Made by a program: the position numbers and the translations under genes. From Ahrensia sp. (GTDB taxonomy: Bacteria > Pseudomonadota > Alphaproteobacteria > Rhizobiales > Rhizobiaceae): a stretch of 64,000 nt of DNA. The stretch lies in NCBI GenBank assembly GCA_002706335.1, contig PAKZ01000009.1, forward strand, positions 124,001 to 188,000, read 5' to 3'. Under the pieces are notes generated by a model that worked only from the letters and a program-made list of their open reading frames with translations, did no database searches and had not been told where the DNA came from. How positions within the stretch are numbered: the stretch's first letter is position 1; each line of letters starts with the position of its first letter. This document shows, one piece after another, positions 37,767 to 46,297 of this stretch.

Positions 37767-38564
37767 TTAACCGGGAAAGAACGCCCCGATTCGCCCCGTC
37801 GCCGCGTAGACCGCGAGTCCGATCCACTCGCGAATGGCGAGGCTGACCTCGGACATCGCCTCCATCGGATCGTCGCGCCCGATCGCAAAACCGTCCGTGC
37901 CGGATGTCCGGTAATCCGCTGGCCACGGAATAACGCCGATCCCCTGCTCGCGGAACGCCCCGACGGAGCGCGGCATATGAAAGGCGGATGTCACCAGCAG
38001 CCAGTCACCCTTGGGAAGGCCCGCGATGACCGTTTTGGTTAGGGCCGCGTTTTCATGCGTGTTGAGCGACCGGTTTTCCAGGATCAGACGGTTCTCGTCG
38101 ATGCCGAACTCGGTGAAGAAACGCACCGCGATGGACGCGTCGCCCTCGGTCGTTCGGATCAACGAGGCTTCGCCACCGGAGATGACCACAGGCACATCCG
38201 GCAGTGCCTTGGCCAAACGAAGTGTCTCCACGAAACGATCACCCGATTCACCCAACTCAAAGCCGCCTCGCCTCTGCGTCACATAACCGTCGAAACCGCC
38301 GCCAAGCACTATGATGCCGGCTACCCGGCCTGGAGGCGGGATCTCACCGGGTCGGGCGAAGCGGTTTTCCAGCGGCTGAAGCATGAGGCGCCCGACATTG
38401 GTCTGGGCCGCGCCGAGCACGAACAGTAGCCCAAGAAACGCCAGCAATCGCAAGAGTTTGCGAGAGCGTAAAAAGGACACCAGCAAGATTGAAGCAAAAC
38501 ATAGCGTCAGCAGCCCGACGGGCTGGATCCCGAGCCATGCGATCTTCGACAGGTAATAGAACAT
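37767..38564 (-). CDS. YdcF/ElyC family (DUF218) envelope protein
   Basis: DUF218 proteins include ElyC, linked to carrier-lipid and peptidoglycan metabolism in enterobacteria. The 265-residue protein has two N-terminal membrane helices (about residues 8-30 and 37-55), then the DUF218 domain with VAGIIVLGGGFDGYVTQRRG near residue 82, ALPDVPVVISGGEASLIRT near residue 120, ILENRSLNTHENAALTKTVI, and WLLVTSAFHMPRSVGAFREQ. The order fits the family fully. The exact reaction is not established. A 95-bp gap separates it from the aldo/keto reductase gene. Confidence 0.87.
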   Translation of the reverse strand: MFYYLSKIAWLGIQPVGLLTLCFASILLVSFLRSRKLLRLLAFLGLLFVLGAAQTNVGRLMLQPLENRFARPGEIPPPGRVAGIIVLGGGFDGYVTQRRGGFELGESGDRFVETLRLAKALPDVPVVISGGEASLIRTTEGDASIAVRFFTEFGIDENRLILENRSLNTHENAALTKTVIAGLPKGDWLLVTSAFHMPRSVGAFREQGIGVIPWPADYRTSGTDGFAIGRDDPMEAMSEVSLAIREWIGLAVYAATGRIGAFFPG

Positions 38565-38659
38565 CTGAAGTACCGCACGCGAACAGTTGGACGCTTCACG
38601 ATCCCATACACGGAATCTCTCTTCCGTGCATGGCCGTCTGGATCAGGATCGCGGCTTGA

Positions 38660-39493
38660 CTAGGCGGCGTCCCACTGCGGCGCGAATCCGCTCAGATTGA
38701 CCAGCCGATCGTGATTAGCTCCGAGTGCCGTCAACGAAGCCATCTCACTGTCCGACAGTTCGAAATCGAAAACGGCGAGATTCTCCGCAAGCCGTTCCGG
38801 CTTGCTCGTTCTGGGGATCGCTCCGCAACCGTCCTGCTGCATGTGCCAGCGTAGGACGATCTGTGCCGCGGTCTTGCCATGCGCCACGGCCGCTTCCTGC
38901 ACTGCCTTCTCGTCGAATAGCGCACCGGCTTTATAAATCGGACAATAGGCGATAACGGCCATTCCCAGCTTCGCCGCCATGTCATGTACCGCCTTCTGCG
39001 AGAGATAGGGATGATACTCCACCTGATTGCAGGCCAACGGCGCCGCCGACAAAGAAGCCGCCTCCTTGAGCATCGTTGAGGTGAAATTGGAAACGCCGAT
39101 ATTGCGCGCCAATCCCCGTTCGCGAACCTTGTTGAGGGCACCAATGCTGTCGGCCAGCGGAATGGCCTTGTTCGGCCAGTGGATAAGCAGGAGATCGACA
39201 TAGTCGGTCCCCAGAGATGACAGGCTGGTCTCGGCCGAGCGCTGCAAATCCCCGTCGCCGATATCCGTCGGCCAGACCTTCGTGGTCAGGAAAACGTCCT
39301 CGCGAGGAACCGATACGGCCCGGATGCCCTGCCCCACTTCTTTCTCGTTTCCATACATGTGCGCTGTGTCGACATGGCGATACCCGACGTCGAGCGCCTT
39401 CGAAACGATATCGATGCAGATGTCGTCCTTGAGTTGCCATGTGCCGAGGCCAAGCGCAGGCATCTCTGCTCCGTTTGCAGGCAGTATTTTCAT
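38660..39493 (-). CDS. Aldo/keto reductase (2,5-diketo-D-gluconate reductase-like)
   Basis: NADPH-dependent reductase of the AKR superfamily. The 277-residue TIM barrel begins MKILPANGAEMPALGLGTWQ; a longer open frame to 39625 overlaps the divergent acyltransferase gene and is rejected. Catalytic tetrad residues are visible: Asp and Tyr in YRHVDTAHMYGNEKEVG, Lys in VFLTTKVWPTDIG, and His in DLLLIHWPNKAIP. The cofactor region IPRTSKPERLAENLAVFDF follows. The substrate cannot be told from sequence; DkgA-like enzymes act on diketogluconate and methylglyoxal. Confidence 0.9.
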   Translation of the reverse strand: MKILPANGAEMPALGLGTWQLKDDICIDIVSKALDVGYRHVDTAHMYGNEKEVGQGIRAVSVPREDVFLTTKVWPTDIGDGDLQRSAETSLSSLGTDYVDLLLIHWPNKAIPLADSIGALNKVRERGLARNIGVSNFTSTMLKEAASLSAAPLACNQVEYHPYLSQKAVHDMAAKLGMAVIAYCPIYKAGALFDEKAVQEAAVAHGKTAAQIVLRWHMQQDGCGAIPRTSKPERLAENLAVFDFELSDSEMASLTALGANHDRLVNLSGFAPQWDAA

Positions 39494-39575
39494 CACATCC
39501 AATCCTGGTCTTTGCAGACTTGCTTCGCCATGCGATAGCTGGCGGTCATGCAAACGGTAGTGCGCCACGACGGCC

Positions 39576-40541
39576 ATGACAATGACTGACGCCGCTTCCT
39601 CTCGCCGGATTGACTGGATCGACATCGCGCGCGGCGTCGCTCTGATCGCGATGGCGATCTATCACTTCAGCTGGGATCTTGGATATTTCGGCTATATCGA
39701 TCCCGCCGCGGCCAGCTCCGGTCCGTTGAAATGGTTCGCCCGCTCAATTGCATCCAGCTTCCTGTTCCTCGTCGGGATCAGCCTCATTCTGGCGCATGTC
39801 AACGGCATTCGGTGGAAAGGCTATGGACGCCGGCTCGCCATGATCGTCGCCTCGGCTTTGGCGATTACGGTCGCCACGAGATTGTTCACGCCGGATGCCT
39901 ATGTCTTTTTCGGCATCCTGCACCAGATCGCCTTCGCAAGCGTTGTCGGCCTGGCCTTTCTGCGGCTGCCGTCACCGGTTCTGTTCGCCATTGCCGCGGC
40001 ATGGCTTTCCGTCCCCTTCTGGGGCAAGTCTATGCTTTTCGATGCCCCATGGCTCACATGGCTTGGCCTTTCGCCTTTCCCGCCGCGCTCCAATGATTTT
40101 GTGCCCGTCTTTCCCTGGTTTGCGGCGGTTCTGACTGGCATGGGCGTCGGACGCCTGCTGATCAAGACAAACGCGACCGACCGGTTGCGCGCGCATCCGC
40201 CCGGCCGGAATCTGGTTTCCACCGCGCTTCGCTTCCTTGGCCGGCACAGCCTCGCCACCTATCTGCTTCACCAGCCGATCCTGATCGCGTGTGTCTATCT
40301 CTTTTCGCTTGTCATCCTCCCTGATCAGGGTGCGAGCTTCGTTCGTTCATGCGTCGCAACCTGCAGTGCGCAATATGAGGCCAACAAATGCGAGGCTTTT
40401 TGCGGCTGCGCGCTGTCGAAGCTGCAGGAAAACGGCTTGTTGGAAGGCGTCTTTAAGGGTGAACTCTCCCAAAGTAACGATCCACGAGTGGCTGAACTGA
40501 CGGACGCCTGTTCTATCGAGGCCTTCTCCGATGACAAATGA
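39576..40541 (+). CDS. DUF1624 / HGSNAT-like membrane acyltransferase with Cys-rich C-terminal tail
   Basis: The 321-residue protein has about seven hydrophobic helices and the DUF1624 opening RRIDWIDIARGVALIAMAIY with HFSWDLGYFGYID, like heparan-alpha-glucosaminide N-acetyltransferase relatives that pass acetyl groups across membranes. RFLGRHSLATYLLHQPILI near residue 215 is also typical. After the last helix there is a soluble tail of about 70 residues with six Cys in the pattern SCVATC...KCEAFCGC...DAC. The tail is not part of the core fold. The last 11 bp overlap the next gene, so the two are coupled. Confidence 0.82.
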   Translation: MTMTDAASSRRIDWIDIARGVALIAMAIYHFSWDLGYFGYIDPAAASSGPLKWFARSIASSFLFLVGISLILAHVNGIRWKGYGRRLAMIVASALAITVATRLFTPDAYVFFGILHQIAFASVVGLAFLRLPSPVLFAIAAAWLSVPFWGKSMLFDAPWLTWLGLSPFPPRSNDFVPVFPWFAAVLTGMGVGRLLIKTNATDRLRAHPPGRNLVSTALRFLGRHSLATYLLHQPILIACVYLFSLVILPDQGASFVRSCVATCSAQYEANKCEAFCGCALSKLQENGLLEGVFKGELSQSNDPRVAELTDACSIEAFSDDK

Positions 40542-41019
40542 AAAAAATCTCTTCGCTGAACGGCCGAACCGGTTTCCATGGCCCCCGGTCATCTATGTTA
40601 TCGCACTGGTGTTAGGCGCGCTTCTCGGATGGGCGCTGCCCTCGCCTTGGTTCTTGGGCTCGACGAGCGAACTTCTGCTCGGCTTCGGCTTCATAATGGT
40701 TCTCGTAGCACTCGGGATAGATTTCGCCGCAATGACGACCATGCACCGGGCGAAAACTACCATCATGCCGAATCGCGGATCGCGTCATTTGGTGACGAAG
40801 GGTGTCTTCGCCTTTTCGCGCAATCCCATCTATGTAGCCAACACAATGCTGGTTATCGGAGCGGGGCTCATCTCGGGAATCGCATGGTACTTCCCCCTCG
40901 CCCTGATCGCCGCCTATGCGACCCAGAAACTGGCGATCGAACGTGAGGAAAAGCACCTAGAATCGCATTTCGGCAAGGCCTATCGCGACTACAAGAAACG
41001 GGTGAACCGGTGGATCTGA
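40531..41019 (+). CDS. Isoprenylcysteine carboxyl methyltransferase (ICMT/PEMT)-like membrane methyltransferase
   Basis: The 162-residue protein has four predicted helices and the ICMT/PEMT family signature: LVTKGVFAFSRNPIYVANTM near residue 92 (SAM-binding Arg-Asn-Pro-x-Tyr) and LAIEREEKHLESHFGKAYRD near residue 133 (conserved Glu-Glu and Tyr). Bacterial members methylate small molecules or lipids at the membrane, since prenylated proteins are absent. It overlaps the DUF1624 gene by 11 bp, so a shared pathway is likely though unknown. A 9-bp gap separates it from the convergent merR gene. Confidence 0.85.
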   Translation: MTNEKNLFAERPNRFPWPPVIYVIALVLGALLGWALPSPWFLGSTSELLLGFGFIMVLVALGIDFAAMTTMHRAKTTIMPNRGSRHLVTKGVFAFSRNPIYVANTMLVIGAGLISGIAWYFPLALIAAYATQKLAIEREEKHLESHFGKAYRDYKKRVNRWI

Positions 41020-41028
41020 GGCCTAGCC

Positions 41029-41415
41029 TCAGGACGTGACGCGCAGCTCAGCGAGGCGACCGAGACACGCTTCCTCGACCTGTTCGAGCTCGGCAAGCGT
41101 ATCCTCGATGTCCTTGCGCTTTTGACGCAGTTCCTCGCGCCTTTCCGCCGCCTTCGCAATGATTGTACGCAACTGGCCGACCTCTCCAGGCGGCGCTTTG
41201 TACATCTGAATGATCTCGCGGATCTCGGCGATCGAGAAACCGAGCCGCTTGCCGCGCAGGATCTGCTTCACTAACAGACGGTCGGCGGGGCGGAACAGGC
41301 GCGTACGTCCGCGACGAACCGGATGAATCAACCCCTCGTCTTCGTAGAACCGAAGGGTCCTCGTTGAGATGCCGAATTCACGTGTGAGTTCGGTTATGGT
41401 GTAGTAGTCACGCAT
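41029..41415 (-). CDS. MerR family transcriptional regulator
   Basis: The 128-residue protein has a winged-helix N-terminus YYTITELTREFGISTRTLRF followed by YEDEGLIHPVRRGRTRLF and a dimerisation coiled coil from about residue 75 (RTIIAKAAERREELRQKRKD). The C-terminus is short and has a single Cys (ACLGRL), so metal sensing of the MerR/CueR type is unlikely. The sequence resembles the LiuR-like MerR group that controls branched-chain amino acid and acyl-CoA catabolism, but no such genes are adjacent, so its targets are unknown. A possible operator lies just upstream. Confidence 0.88.
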   Translation of the reverse strand: MRDYYTITELTREFGISTRTLRFYEDEGLIHPVRRGRTRLFRPADRLLVKQILRGKRLGFSIAEIREIIQMYKAPPGEVGQLRTIIAKAAERREELRQKRKDIEDTLAELEQVEEACLGRLAELRVTS

Positions 41416-41465
41416 ACACCGGCTCTTTCAAGATCAATGACTTACGGAGTGCCATGTTTGTGACA

Positions 41466-41483
41466 CTCTTACGTAAAAGTCAA
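41466..41483. promoter_or_regulatory. Possible promoter and operator of the merR gene
   Basis: Upstream of merR the plus strand reads CTCTTACGTAAAAGTCAA, which contains the palindrome TTACGTAA (41469-41476) next to TTGACT on the minus strand (41478-41483), a good -35. LiuR-type MerR proteins bind TTTACG/CGTAAA palindromes, so autoregulation is plausible. The -10 element is weak (AAACAT or AACATG, depending on spacing). Confidence 0.35.
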
Positions 41484-41516
41484 ATAATCGCCCTTGGCGA
41501 CTTGTAATGCCCGCCT

Positions 41517-42929
41517 CTAGATAGAGAACCACCATGCCGCGAGGCCCAAAAAGGCGAAAAATCCGACGATGTCGGTGACGGTTGTCACGAAAACGCTGGA
41601 CGCGATTGCCGGGTCGGCGCCGAATCGATCGAGCATTAGCGGAATGAAGATGCCGGCCAGGGCCGCGCAAACCATATTGATCACCATCGCGGTGGCGATG
41701 ACGCAGCCAAGCGCGAAGTCCCCGAACCAGAGGGATGCGACCACTCCCATGACAATGGCAAAAACGATCCCGTTGATGAACCCGACCGTCAATTCGCGGC
41801 GAATGATGCGCGCCGCATTATAGATGGAGAGCTCGCGCGTCGCGAGCGCGCGGACCGCGACCGTCATTGTCTGGGTGCCGGCATTGCCACCCATCGAGGC
41901 GACGATCGGCATCAGTACGGCCAATGCCACCATCTGCGAAATTGTCGCGTCGAAGAGACCGATCACGAAAGAGGCCATTACCGCTGTCGCAAGGTTGATC
42001 AGCAGCCATGTGAAACGCGACTTCGTGGTCTCCAGGACCGAGTCCGACAGTTCTTCGTCACCGACACCACCGAGGCGCTTCAGGTCTTCTTCGGCCTCTT
42101 CCTGGATGACGTCGACGACGTCGTCGATGGTCAGTCCACCGACGAGCCGCTCGTTCTCGTCAACGACGGCGGCGGAAAGAAGGTCGTATTGTTCGAAGAT
42201 CTGCGCCGCTTCTTCCTGGTCCATCTCGGCCGGGATGGCATGGCGCGTCTCGTGCATGATCTCCTCGACCTTGACCGGGCGCGGCGTGCGCAGCAAGCGG
42301 TCGAGGTCAACGGCGCCGACGAGGTGGAAGGTCGGATCGATCACGAATATCTGGGCAAAGGAGTCCGGCAAATCCTCGCTGTCGCGAAGGTAGTCGATCG
42401 TCTGGCCGACCGACCAGTATGGCGGCACGGCTACGAATTCCGTCTGCATGCGCCGACCGGCGCTTTCCTCGGGATAGTCCAGCGAGCGACGCAGCCGGAT
42501 CCGCTCGGTGAAGGGAAGCTTGGCCAGGATCTCGGCTTGATCTTCTTCCCCGAGATCCTCGAGAATGTAGACCGCGTCGTCCGAATCGAGCGCCTGGCCG
42601 GCGACAGCGATCTGGTCGTTCGGAAGCGCATCGATGATGTCGAGCCGGATGCCCTCGTCCACCTCGGTCAGGGCCGAGAAGTCGAAACGGTCGCCGAGGA
42701 GCAGCACCAGTTGTCGGCGCGACCCGGCCTCCAGGGTTTCGATCAGGTCGCCGAGCTCAGATTCGTGCAGCGGAGCGACTGCCTCAGCCAGCGCCTCGAC
42801 ATCTTCCTCTTCAATGAAGCGATCGATACGGTCGAGATAGTCGGCACGAATCGAGCCGTCCTCGCTGTAGATATCAGCGTAGGCGGTGTCGTTGGACGAC
42901 TCGGCTTGTTGCGTCTGGGTCTCGTCCAC
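41517..42929 (-). CDS. mgtE: Magnesium transporter MgtE
   Basis: Mg2+ channel or transporter of the inner membrane. The 470-residue protein has the MgtE N domain (residues about 30-145, VEALAEAVAPLHESELGDLI), two CBS domains (about 150-275; EFVAVPPYWSVGQTIDYLRD, LVGGLTIDDVVDVIQEEAEE) and five membrane helices ending the chain, with the family motif PIVASMGGNAGTQTMTVAVR near residue 350. The start is GTG at 42929 with GGAG upstream. No Mg-sensing leader RNA is recognisable in the 119 bp upstream. Confidence 0.95.
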   Translation of the reverse strand: MDETQTQQAESSNDTAYADIYSEDGSIRADYLDRIDRFIEEEDVEALAEAVAPLHESELGDLIETLEAGSRRQLVLLLGDRFDFSALTEVDEGIRLDIIDALPNDQIAVAGQALDSDDAVYILEDLGEEDQAEILAKLPFTERIRLRRSLDYPEESAGRRMQTEFVAVPPYWSVGQTIDYLRDSEDLPDSFAQIFVIDPTFHLVGAVDLDRLLRTPRPVKVEEIMHETRHAIPAEMDQEEAAQIFEQYDLLSAAVVDENERLVGGLTIDDVVDVIQEEAEEDLKRLGGVGDEELSDSVLETTKSRFTWLLINLATAVMASFVIGLFDATISQMVALAVLMPIVASMGGNAGTQTMTVAVRALATRELSIYNAARIIRRELTVGFINGIVFAIVMGVVASLWFGDFALGCVIATAMVINMVCAALAGIFIPLMLDRFGADPAIASSVFVTTVTDIVGFFAFLGLAAWWFSI

Positions 42930-43048
42930 CGAGGGGCTCCATCGTTCTGGTGCTCACAGTCACAACTAAACGGCTGTTATGAAAATACAATTGCCGGCAG
43001 GCCATTCGGTTCGGAATTTTCCCTTACCAGACGGAATTTCGCGGCCGG

Positions 43049-43363
43049 TCAGAGGTTCTCTCTCAGCTTTTCGGGAACGTTGTCGATACCGTAAGTGCCG
43101 CCCGGCCCACAGCGAGCTACGCGCTTAAGGGTCAACCAGCCTCCCGCGATCAGTCCGTGCCGGGCAATCGCCTCATAGCCGTATTCCGAGCAGGTCGGCA
43201 TGTGACGGCAATTGTTGCCGATAAAACCCGACAGGGTGAGTTGATAAAGCCTGATGAGCGACGTCCCGAGCAGCCGCCCCGGCGTCTTCGGCCAAGCGCC
43301 CCTCCAATTACGGCCGCGCTGGCACTCCACACCTTGCTTGTGATCTGCTTCATCGGCGCACAT
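43049..43363 (-). CDS. yidD: Membrane protein insertion efficiency factor YidD
   Basis: Small protein that assists YidC-dependent membrane insertion. The 104-residue product shows the family core LIRLYQLTLSGFIGNNCRHM followed by PTCSEYGYEAIARHGLIAGG and WLTLKRVARCGPGGTYG, with the conserved cysteines. The N-terminal 30 residues are not conserved in the family, so the true start may be further in; the ATG at 43363 is 12 bp after the scaffold gene. In alphaproteobacteria yidD is often beside an IscU-like gene, as here. Confidence 0.92.
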   Translation of the reverse strand: MCADEADHKQGVECQRGRNWRGAWPKTPGRLLGTSLIRLYQLTLSGFIGNNCRHMPTCSEYGYEAIARHGLIAGGWLTLKRVARCGPGGTYGIDNVPEKLRENL

Positions 43364-43375
43364 ATCCGGATCCCG

Positions 43376-43819
43376 TCAAGCGGCGCTGGCGCGCTTTTCC
43401 TCGATCTGGTCGAGCGCATCGACCACGGCGTCGAACACCAGCAGGGTCGACGCATGACGCGCCTTGTAGTCCTTCACGGGCATCAGATATTGCAGGTCGG
43501 CAAATCGGCCGGTCGGCGCGGGACCATCGGCTTTCAACATCGCTATCATTTGTTGGCGAACGTCCCGAAGTTCCTGCGCTGACGCCCCGACGATATTGCG
43601 CGCCATGATCGAAGATGAGGCTTGCCCAAGCGCACAGGCCTTAACGTCCTGCCCAAAATCAGACACCACGTCGCCGTCCAGTTTGATATCGATGGTGATA
43701 GTGGAGCCGCACAGCTTCGAATGCGCCTTTGCCGATGCATCGGGTTTATCCAGCCGCTCGGTACGGGCGATATTCCCGGCGAAATCAAGGATTTTCGAAT
43801 TGTATATATCGTCAATCAC
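43376..43819 (-). CDS. IscU/NifU-like iron-sulfur cluster assembly scaffold family protein
   Basis: The 147-residue protein has the NifU_N fold: IDDIYNSKILDFAGNIARTE at the start, AHSKLCGSTITIDIKLDGD and GQDVKACALGQASSSIMARN. Only these two cysteines are present; the third scaffold Cys of IscU or SufU is replaced around DYKARHASTLLVFDAV. It may be an assembly helper rather than a full scaffold. The start is GTG at 43819 with GGAG upstream; the frame is open to 43882, but that point coincides with the predicted transcription start. yidD follows. Confidence 0.83.
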   Translation of the reverse strand: MIDDIYNSKILDFAGNIARTERLDKPDASAKAHSKLCGSTITIDIKLDGDVVSDFGQDVKACALGQASSSIMARNIVGASAQELRDVRQQMIAMLKADGPAPTGRFADLQYLMPVKDYKARHASTLLVFDAVVDALDQIEEKRASAA

Positions 43820-43882
43820 GATGCGCTCCGACTTTCCGGGGGCTAATTCAGGACCTGGGCCTGTTCTGCCGGTCTCGTGCAC

Positions 43883-43911
43883 TTATATATTTTACAACGG
43901 AGCGGGAACAA
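43883..43911 (-). promoter_or_regulatory. Predicted promoter of the IscU-like gene and yidD
   Basis: On the minus strand TTGTTC (43906-43911) and ATATAA (43883-43888) are 17 bp apart. A start near 43876 gives a leader of about 57 bases before the GTG at 43819 and rules out the longer frame. Confidence 0.5.
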
Positions 43912-43929
43912 GGCATATGCCCCATGCCG

Positions 43930-43958
43930 TTGACGGAACAGCGGCAGTTTCGATTAAC
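43930..43958 (+). promoter_or_regulatory. Predicted folE promoter
   Basis: TTGACG (43930-43935) and ATTAAC (43953-43958) are 17 bp apart. With the opposing promoter at 43883-43911 they form a divergent pair 18 bp apart. The leader to the folE ATG at 44022 would be about 57 bases. Confidence 0.5.
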
Positions 43959-44021
43959 TGAATGATCAGTGGTCCGTTTAACTCGTTCCGGCGTAAGATC
44001 GGGACTACGGGAGACACATTC

Positions 44022-44654
44022 ATGGATGCCATCGTCAGCACCTTTTCCAAGGACAAGGACGAGGAAAATCAGAACGCAACGTCGGCGCGCCCCACGCGAA
44101 AGGAAGCGGAGGCGGCCGTTCGTACGCTAATCCGTTGGACTGGTGACAACCCGGACCGCGAAGGTTTGCTGGAAACCCCGCAGCGCGTCGTGAATGCCTA
44201 TCGCGAGATGTTTTCCGGCTACGATATGGATCCGCACGAAGTTCTCGGCCGAACTTTCGAGGAAGTGGCCGGCTATGACGACATCGTTCTGGTCAGGGAT
44301 ATTGGCTTTCACTCCCATTGCGAACACCACATGGTGCCGATTATCGGCAAGGCGCATGTAGCCTACCTGCCGGACGGGCGCGTCTTGGGCCTGTCGAAGA
44401 TCGCCCGAGTCGTGGATATTTTTGCACAACGCCTGCAGACACAGGAGTCGATCACGGCGCAGATCGCGAATACCATCGATGAAGCCTTGTCGCCGCGCGG
44501 CGTCGCGGTGATGATCGAGGCGGAGCACATGTGCATGGCGATGCGTGGCATTCGCAAGCAGGGTTCGACAACGCTCACAACAACCTTCACCGGTGCATTT
44601 CGCGACGATCCGCAGGAACAGACGCGCTTCATTTCGATGGTGCGCGGTCGCTAG
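44022..44654 (+). CDS. folE: GTP cyclohydrolase I
   Basis: Converts GTP to dihydroneopterin triphosphate, the first step of folate synthesis. The 210-residue protein starts at an ATG with GGGAG upstream; an ATG at 43962 is rejected because it is too close to the predicted transcription start. Zinc ligands lie in [15 protein letters not shown] and [15 protein letters not shown], with [20 protein letters not shown] and the closing [15 protein letters not shown] stretch, all signatures of the FolE1 type. hisI follows after 40 bp. Confidence 0.96.
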   Translation: MDAIVSTFSKDKDEENQNATSARPTRKEAEAAVRTLIRWTGDNPDREGLLETPQRVVNAYREMFSGYDMDPHEVLGRTFEEVAGYDDIVLVRDIGFHSHCEHHMVPIIGKAHVAYLPDGRVLGLSKIARVVDIFAQRLQTQESITAQIANTIDEALSPRGVAVMIEAEHMCMAMRGIRKQGSTTLTTTFTGAFRDDPQEQTRFISMVRGR

Positions 44655-44694
44655 CCCGCTTGATCCTGCCGTACAGGCGGCGTAGAGCCGCTGC

Positions 44695-45156
44695 ATGAAC
44701 GACAGTACAACAGAATTGTTTCCTAAAGCGGCGTCGAAGGCCGAACTTGAGGATGGTGACGTCCTCTCTCCCCGCTTCTCGTCGGACGGGCTCATTACGG
44801 CGGTGACGATCGACGCCGCGGACAATACCGTGTTGATGGTCGCGCACATGAACGCCGAAGCTCTCCGGCTCACCATCGAGACCGGCATCGCTCATTATTG
44901 GTCGCGGTCGCGATCCGAGATCTGGAAAAAAGGCGAAACGTCCGGGAACATGCAGGCCATTAAGGAGATCCGGATCGACTGCGATCAGGATTGCGTTTTG
45001 CTTAAGGTGGAGACGGCCGGCAACGGCGCCAATTGCCATACCGGCCGCAAATCATGCTTTTACCGCGTACTCGAAACGACCTATGATGGCCGGCCGCGAC
45101 TGACCATCGATGAAACGGATAAGCCGCGCTTCGATCCCAAGACGGTCTATGGCTGA
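44695..45156 (+). CDS. hisI: Phosphoribosyl-AMP cyclohydrolase
   Basis: Third step of histidine synthesis, opening the adenine ring of phosphoribosyl-AMP. The 153-residue single-domain enzyme (no HisE fusion) shows [19 protein letters not shown] near residue 45, [19 protein letters not shown] near residue 67, and the metal-binding [20 protein letters not shown] followed by [14 protein letters not shown]. Its pairing with folE is common in rhizobia and joins two zinc-dependent cyclohydrolases. Confidence 0.96.
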   Translation: MNDSTTELFPKAASKAELEDGDVLSPRFSSDGLITAVTIDAADNTVLMVAHMNAEALRLTIETGIAHYWSRSRSEIWKKGETSGNMQAIKEIRIDCDQDCVLLKVETAGNGANCHTGRKSCFYRVLETTYDGRPRLTIDETDKPRFDPKTVYG

Positions 45157-45252
45157 AAACGCCGCAGCGTGGCACGGGGCGGATTTTTCACTGATTTGAC
45201 ACCATTTCCATGCAAACTCACCGCTCTAATGCCGGAGTGATCGTAACAATCC

Positions 45253-46215
45253 ATGCAACTGGTCGCTTTCTCGAAACGCAAGGGTGACGGCGCCGATATC
45301 GAACCGGTCGCCAACGACGAGGTTCCCGCGCCAAAAGGCCAGCAAGGGATCGCGCTTGCACTTGGCGGCGGCGCGGCGCGTGGCTGGGCGCATATCGGCG
45401 TATTGCATGCGCTCGACGAAGCCGGAATCAAGATCGACATGATTGCAGGCACCTCGATCGGCGCGCTCGTCGGCGGATGCTATCTTGCGGGAAAACTCGA
45501 TGAGCTGGAGAAATTTGCGCGGTCGCTGTCGCGGCGGCGCATGCTGGGCTTGCTCGACATCCAGTTTGCCGGCAGCGGCCTCTTCGGCGGCATGCGGCTA
45601 AACCGCGAAATGGATGCCCATATGCGCGAGATCCAGATCGAGGACCTCCCCAAGCCCTTTGTCGCCGTCGCGACAGAGATCGCCACGGGTCACGAAATAT
45701 GGTTGACCCATGGCGACCTGATCGTGGCGATGCGAGCGTCCTATTCGCTGCCCGGCATTTTCGAACCCGTCGACTGTAACGGCAAGGTCTTGGTCGATGG
45801 CGCCCTGGTCAATCCCGTGCCGGTTTCCGTTTGCCGCGCATACGAACAGCGCCGGGTCGTAGCCGTGAACCTGAACTACGACATTTTCGGCCGGTCCGGC
45901 GTCGTCAAGCACGGCGTGCCCCGCGCCGAAATGAATGTGAAGGCTACCGAGAGCAAGCGGCCCGCACACAAGACAACACCGTCGCCTCCGGTCAGACTCG
46001 GGATTTCAGGCGTCATGGTCGAATCCTACAACATTATCCAGGATCGCATCTCGCGGGCGCGCTTGGCCGGTGATCCGCCCGACTACGCATTGCACCCTCG
46101 CCTGTCCGACATAGGCCTCGCGGATTTCCACCGCGCCTCCGACGCAATAGATCGCGGCTATGATGTCGCGATGGAGCGCTTGCCTGATCTAAGGCGTCTC
46201 GCCGAACTCGCGTAG
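45253..46215 (+). CDS. Patatin-like phospholipase (RssA/NTE family)
   Basis: Serine acyl hydrolase with a Ser-Asp dyad. The 320-residue protein shows the oxyanion loop IALALGGGAARGWAHIGVLH near residue 35, the nucleophile elbow IAGTSIGALVGG near residue 65 and the catalytic Asp in LVDGALVNPVPVSV near residue 180. There is no signal peptide or transmembrane helix, so it is cytoplasmic or peripheral. A TTGACA hexamer lies at 45196-45201, but I see no good -10. Substrate preference is not visible. Confidence 0.9.
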   Translation: MQLVAFSKRKGDGADIEPVANDEVPAPKGQQGIALALGGGAARGWAHIGVLHALDEAGIKIDMIAGTSIGALVGGCYLAGKLDELEKFARSLSRRRMLGLLDIQFAGSGLFGGMRLNREMDAHMREIQIEDLPKPFVAVATEIATGHEIWLTHGDLIVAMRASYSLPGIFEPVDCNGKVLVDGALVNPVPVSVCRAYEQRRVVAVNLNYDIFGRSGVVKHGVPRAEMNVKATESKRPAHKTTPSPPVRLGISGVMVESYNIIQDRISRARLAGDPPDYALHPRLSDIGLADFHRASDAIDRGYDVAMERLPDLRRLAELA

Positions 46216-46297
46216 GTCGCTGCCAGCGGACGCGCCGTTCGCACGGACGTCGGCACCGGGCGCGAAACAGAATGTCTCTGCCTGATCCTGAAAGGTC

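Noticed and set aside
38612-38635. CACGGAA/TTCCGTG hairpin between YdcF and aldo/keto reductase genes
   Set aside because: Short 7-bp stem without a T-run; no clear role.
45196-45201. Consensus -35 TTGACA upstream of the patatin gene
   Set aside because: No acceptable -10 lies at 16-19 bp; the nearest TCTAAT is 23 bp away.
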